Part shown: in pieces, positions 6,368-9,141 of the stretch | Layout of the letters: every line of letters begins with the position of its first letter | Numbering within the stretch: the first letter of the stretch is position 1 | From: an uncultured Prevotella sp. | GTDB lineage: Bacteria; Bacteroidota; Bacteroidia; Bacteroidales; Bacteroidaceae | Length of the DNA: 9,141 bases | Reading direction: 5' to 3' | NCBI GenBank assembly: GCA_946999025.1 | Contig: CAMQBP010000070.1 | Location: 1 to 9,141, forward strand | Translations under genes and position numbers: made by a program | Notes under the pieces: generated by a model | Told to the model about the DNA's origin: nothing | Databases searched by the model: none | What the model saw: only the letters and a program-made list of their open reading frames with translations

Positions 6368-6838
6368 CTATTTCTCTTTTATTTGAACCTGTTCTGGGTT
6401 CACAACTCCCTCTTGAACAAGATTTACAAGATCTTTTTGAGTTAGTAATCCTACTAAGTACAAGTGAATTGAAGTCAAACTCCAGTCTATATAAGGAATG
6501 CCTGTTTCATCAATTTTCAACGGAGCACCGAGTGCGCCGTCATCAATATAGATGTTACCATAAACCTTTGGGGAGGATGTCCATTCCTTTTGGTCGGGAT
6601 TCTCGTTCACTCCAAAGAGAGGGATGTCGTTGGAAGCAAACCAATCGAGTGCGGGCTGAAGAGTGTCCACACCTTCTGAATTTCTGCTTCTCATAGTATT
6701 AAGGAGAAGATCGTGCCCGTTCTGCACAAGCTTGCGCAGAACAGGTATGGCACCTATATCTTCTCCGACGGCTGGGTAGCGGTGCTTCACTACCGTGCCG
6801 TCAAAGTCGAGTACAATATAATATCCGTTTCTTGTCAT
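6368..6838 (-). CDS. HAD-superfamily hydrolase, probable small phosphatase, 156 aa
   Basis: The HAD motifs are all present: nucleophile and acid in LDFDGT (Asp11, Asp13), motif II Thr48 in LLNTMRS, a candidate motif III Lys91 in SSPKVY, and the paired acids of motif IV in NIYIDD (Asp99, Asp100). The opening DFDGTVVKHRYPAVGE is typical of the small capless Bacteroides HAD proteins of the BT_0820 type, whose substrate is not known to me. The conserved core ends near residue 115; the last 40 residues are an extra tail. The ATG (6836-6838) overlaps the stop of the kinase gene by one base (TAATG), so the two are almost certainly translationally coupled. In this place it may dephosphorylate a product of the system, but HAD enzymes of this size usually act on small molecules, so reversal of protein phosphorylation is only a guess. 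Confidence 0.92.
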   Translation of the reverse strand: MTRNGYYIVLDFDGTVVKHRYPAVGEDIGAIPVLRKLVQNGHDLLLNTMRSRNSEGVDTLQPALDWFASNDIPLFGVNENPDQKEWTSSPKVYGNIYIDDGALGAPLKIDETGIPYIDWSLTSIHLYLVGLLTQKDLVNLVQEGVVNPEQVQIKEK

Positions 6839-9141
6839 TAGCAGGATTTGAGTTTAACGTTTTCGTAACCAGGGAACATGTTCAAGAATACCTGAGCATT
6901 TGTTGGACGTGCAGGAGCTGCTGCTTGCAACCCTGCAACAATGGCTTCAGCGAACTTATTGGACACCTTTGCTTCTTTCATGGATTGCCTTAAGTCTCTA
7001 TCTTCATCACTGTTGTACTGAATCGGATGAGGATAATCGTTAGTCATTATATGATAGAGAGTTGCTGATAGACTAAAAATGTCTGGCTCAGAGCCGAACT
7101 TAATCATTGCAGAACCATCGACATGCATTTCTGGTGCCGCGAAGTCACTTGTTCCATGTACGCCTGAACGGTTAATGATTGAACCTTCATCATCATACTG
7201 TTTTGCCACCCCAAAGTCAGTCAAAGCAGCATCGCCATTTTCATCTACCAAGATGTTTTCTGGTTTAATATCGAGATGAAGCACTTTATTTGCATGTGCA
7301 ATATGAAGTGCTTTGCATAAAGGCTCTACAATGTGCTTAAGGACGAGTTCCTCAGAAAAATTAGTACCAGCATTCTGAAGGTCTTCCAGAGATCCTGCAT
7401 GATAGAATGGCATCACATAGTACATGGTGTTTGTCTTCTCACATTTGAAAAGTTCTTCAGCGGGTACGATATGGCTATCTGGAATATTGCCAAGACGACG
7501 CATGATTTCTGCTTCTTCGCAAAACTTTTGTCTCTCTGTGTCTATGTCAAAATTCGTATGTTTGTTTTCAATAGCTCGAAATTCATCGCCTTCTCTATGG
7601 AAATTGTTATAAGGATAGAACTCTTTCAAGACAATTTCCTTTTCTTCTCCATTTAGAAGATTATGAGATAATGCACTGTATGCATAACCAAAACTACCAT
7701 GCCCCAAGAACTTATGGATAGTGTAAACTGCATGCTCGCTGCTTAGTTCATATCCCATAGGCAATACATTACCTTCAAGATTGTCGGAATCAAGTTTATC
7801 GTATTCCTGATAGAGCGAAAGATTGAGAATCAGGTCTTCTGTAATCGCCTCCGGTATCATCTCGTCTATTCCATACGGATGCAACTGACGTATTACATAT
7901 GGTTCGTTAAGCTGATTCATCAACCATACTATATCGAGGTGGGTGTCAGTATTGATGCTGAACGCATAACCATCTTGGAAATATGCTGTTCCTTGTTCTT
8001 CGCTAAACAATCTTGGTTCAAGTCTTCCCCGAGAATTTGTAATAAGGCAGTCACAAGTAAGATGATATGCAGGAGCGAAAAGGAATGAGATGTTTTTCTT
8101 GTTGATATCATTCATCCAGAGGCTATTGTATATATTGTACGCTTTTTTTCGGTCAATGTACGCCATGACCTTATCTTCCTCTGGAACCCTGGTCAAAGAG
8201 TATGTCTGCCTGCGAATCTTGCTGACGAAATCACATAACTTGACAATTACACTTCCATCGCGTTCAGGCAGCTCTGGCTTGATGAAATTCTTGAGGAAAT
8301 CTTTTTTCTTGATGTCTGACACTTTGAAGAAGTCCGCATAACTTTCATCTGACAGGACTGAGTTGATAGGACGACAACGAAGCATTGGATGATTGAGATT
8401 GTAGAAACGTACTTGTTTCTCCATCTCTGATGACTTGTTTGCATTGACAAGAACCGCTACCTCTCCAAAAGGAAGAAGCACAATTGTCTCAATCCAGTCT
8501 CGTTTCAATGCCTCCTTCATTTCATCACTTTGATGCTCAAAGATGTCCTTCGGAGAAACAATACCAGCGAACTTTCCACTGTCTGCCAATGTGTCAAAAC
8601 AATTTGATAGACAGAAGTCAAATGCAGACTTGCCATTTATATATCCGCGATAGGTTGACAATACATAGTCAATCTTAGAACCGTTCAGCCATTCGAGAGA
8701 ATTTCGCTGTTGCACATGGGCATTGTTGCCACCTGTTCCATAATTAAGCAGACGGGCAGTAGCAAAGAGTTTATCATTCTCATCGCCGTCGGCATAAAGC
8801 ATGTCACCTGCTTGAATCATTGCAGCGGCAATTGCACATCCTGCAAATGGATTATAGACGACACCTTCTCCATCATAATCCAGAAGTGTACATAATGTCT
8901 GCGCTACTTTAAGTCGAGGACGCTCAGGCTGCAGACCTGATTTAACCAGAATATGATTAGCTATGTTTAGGAAACTGTCTTGAAGGAATTTAATTGGAGA
9001 ATCCAGCAAGGAAGTAGCTAAACAATACGTGGCATATTCACGGTGAGCATGCTCACTCGCTTCATTGCTGGAATGCTGATAAAGAATACCAATGCGATAG
9101 TGGTATTCCTGTTCTACCGTATAGTTATCGTAATCATAGAA
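6838..9141 (-). CDS. N6-methylase-like / target-recognition-like / Ser-Thr kinase fusion, N-terminus outside window
   Basis: The frame is open to the right edge, giving 767 visible residues; the TTG at 9007-9009 is internal, because 44 good codons precede it. Counting from the edge, residues 1-35 (HYRIGILYQHSSNEAS) look like a helical, Sel1/TPR-like tail. Residues 80-240 resemble HsdM-type N6-adenine methylases: YNPFAGCAIAAA near 96, NSLEWLNGSKIDYVLST near 147-163, then FDTLADSGKFAGIVSPK and IETIVLLPFGEVAVLVNANK. The NPPY/NPPF motif is replaced by STYRGY, so methylation is doubtful. Residues 352-447 (CLITNSRGRLEPRLF, YFQDGYAFSIN, WLMNQLNEPYVI) look like a type I target-recognition domain. Residues 476-759 are a complete kinase: Gly loop GHGSFG 480-485, Lys506 in IVLKEFYP, catalytic Asp624 in HLDIKPEN, DFG 642-644, APE 669-671. 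All kinase residues needed for activity are present. It is cytoplasmic as far as visible. Confidence 0.93.
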   Translation of the reverse strand, partial: FYDYDNYTVEQEYHYRIGILYQHSSNEASEHAHREYATYCLATSLLDSPIKFLQDSFLNIANHILVKSGLQPERPRLKVAQTLCTLLDYDGEGVVYNPFAGCAIAAAMIQAGDMLYADGDENDKLFATARLLNYGTGGNNAHVQQRNSLEWLNGSKIDYVLSTYRGYINGKSAFDFCLSNCFDTLADSGKFAGIVSPKDIFEHQSDEMKEALKRDWIETIVLLPFGEVAVLVNANKSSEMEKQVRFYNLNHPMLRCRPINSVLSDESYADFFKVSDIKKKDFLKNFIKPELPERDGSVIVKLCDFVSKIRRQTYSLTRVPEEDKVMAYIDRKKAYNIYNSLWMNDINKKNISFLFAPAYHLTCDCLITNSRGRLEPRLFSEEQGTAYFQDGYAFSINTDTHLDIVWLMNQLNEPYVIRQLHPYGIDEMIPEAITEDLILNLSLYQEYDKLDSDNLEGNVLPMGYELSSEHAVYTIHKFLGHGSFGYAYSALSHNLLNGEEKEIVLKEFYPYNNFHREGDEFRAIENKHTNFDIDTERQKFCEEAEIMRRLGNIPDSHIVPAEELFKCEKTNTMYYVMPFYHAGSLEDLQNAGTNFSEELVLKHIVEPLCKALHIAHANKVLHLDIKPENILVDENGDAALTDFGVAKQYDDEGSIINRSGVHGTSDFAAPEMHVDGSAMIKFGSEPDIFSLSATLYHIMTNDYPHPIQYNSDEDRDLRQSMKEAKVSNKFAEAIVAGLQAAAPARPTNAQVFLNMFPGYENVKLKSC

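Noticed and set aside
9007..9009. TTG as the start codon of the methylase-kinase protein
   Set aside because: The frame continues open and protein-like to the window edge, so the gene is truncated by the window and the TTG encodes an internal Leu.
2900..9141. Assignment of the cassette to a known BREX/Pgl system
   Set aside because: No PglZ-type phosphatase, no BrxL or BrxA/BrxB, and no PglW-like organisation are present; only the enzyme classes are shared.
1..9141. CRISPR array, tRNA or rRNA genes
   Set aside because: No regularly spaced direct repeats, no tRNA cloverleaf and no rRNA-like sequence were seen on either strand.

Overview
The window looks like chromosome from a Bacteroidales bacterium, most likely Prevotella or a close relative. 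The clues are a surface-protein tail ending in a GIYIIGGKKVVK-type sorting signal at the left edge, a small Prevotella-style peptide gene that is rich in acidic residues at its C-terminal end, two transposase families common in Bacteroides/Prevotella, and TAnnTTTG-type promoter elements. The genus assignment rests on remembered family resemblance, not on a search.

Layout. Positions 1-272 (+) hold the 3' end of a secreted or surface protein. Positions 273-532 hold a long palindrome and no convincing gene. A 75-codon peptide gene lies at 533-760 (-). From 790 to 2075 there is a complete but dead IS4-family element with perfect 16-bp terminal inverted repeats and a transposase broken by frameshifts, stops and an internal deletion. 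From about 2115 to 2900 there is the wreck of an IS5-like element. Everything from 2900 to the right edge is a minus-strand cassette of intact genes.

The cassette, in transcription order, is: (1) a large protein, cut by the right edge, that joins a DNA N6-methylase-like domain lacking the usual NPPY motif, a segment resembling a type I target-recognition domain, and a full Ser/Thr protein kinase; (2) a small HAD-superfamily phosphatase whose start codon overlaps the kinase stop (TAATG); (3) a possible 42-residue basic peptide packed between its neighbours; (4) a 478-residue protein I cannot assign; (5) after a 136-bp spacer with an inverted repeat, a direct repeat and a promoter-like element, a 584-residue AAA+ ATPase with a large N-terminal region.

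A working model (inference) is that the methylase/TRD part reads DNA or its modification state, the kinase transmits the signal, the HAD enzyme may counteract or supply something to the pathway, and the AAA+ protein remodels a target. Kinase, methylase-like protein, phosphatase and ATPase are also the ingredient classes of the Pgl/BREX type 2 phage-defence systems, but no PglZ or other true Pgl homologue is visible here. The position beside two decayed insertion sequences suggests an accessory region. One caution on gene 1: its reading frame is open to the right edge, so a TTG at 9007-9009 should not be taken as its start.
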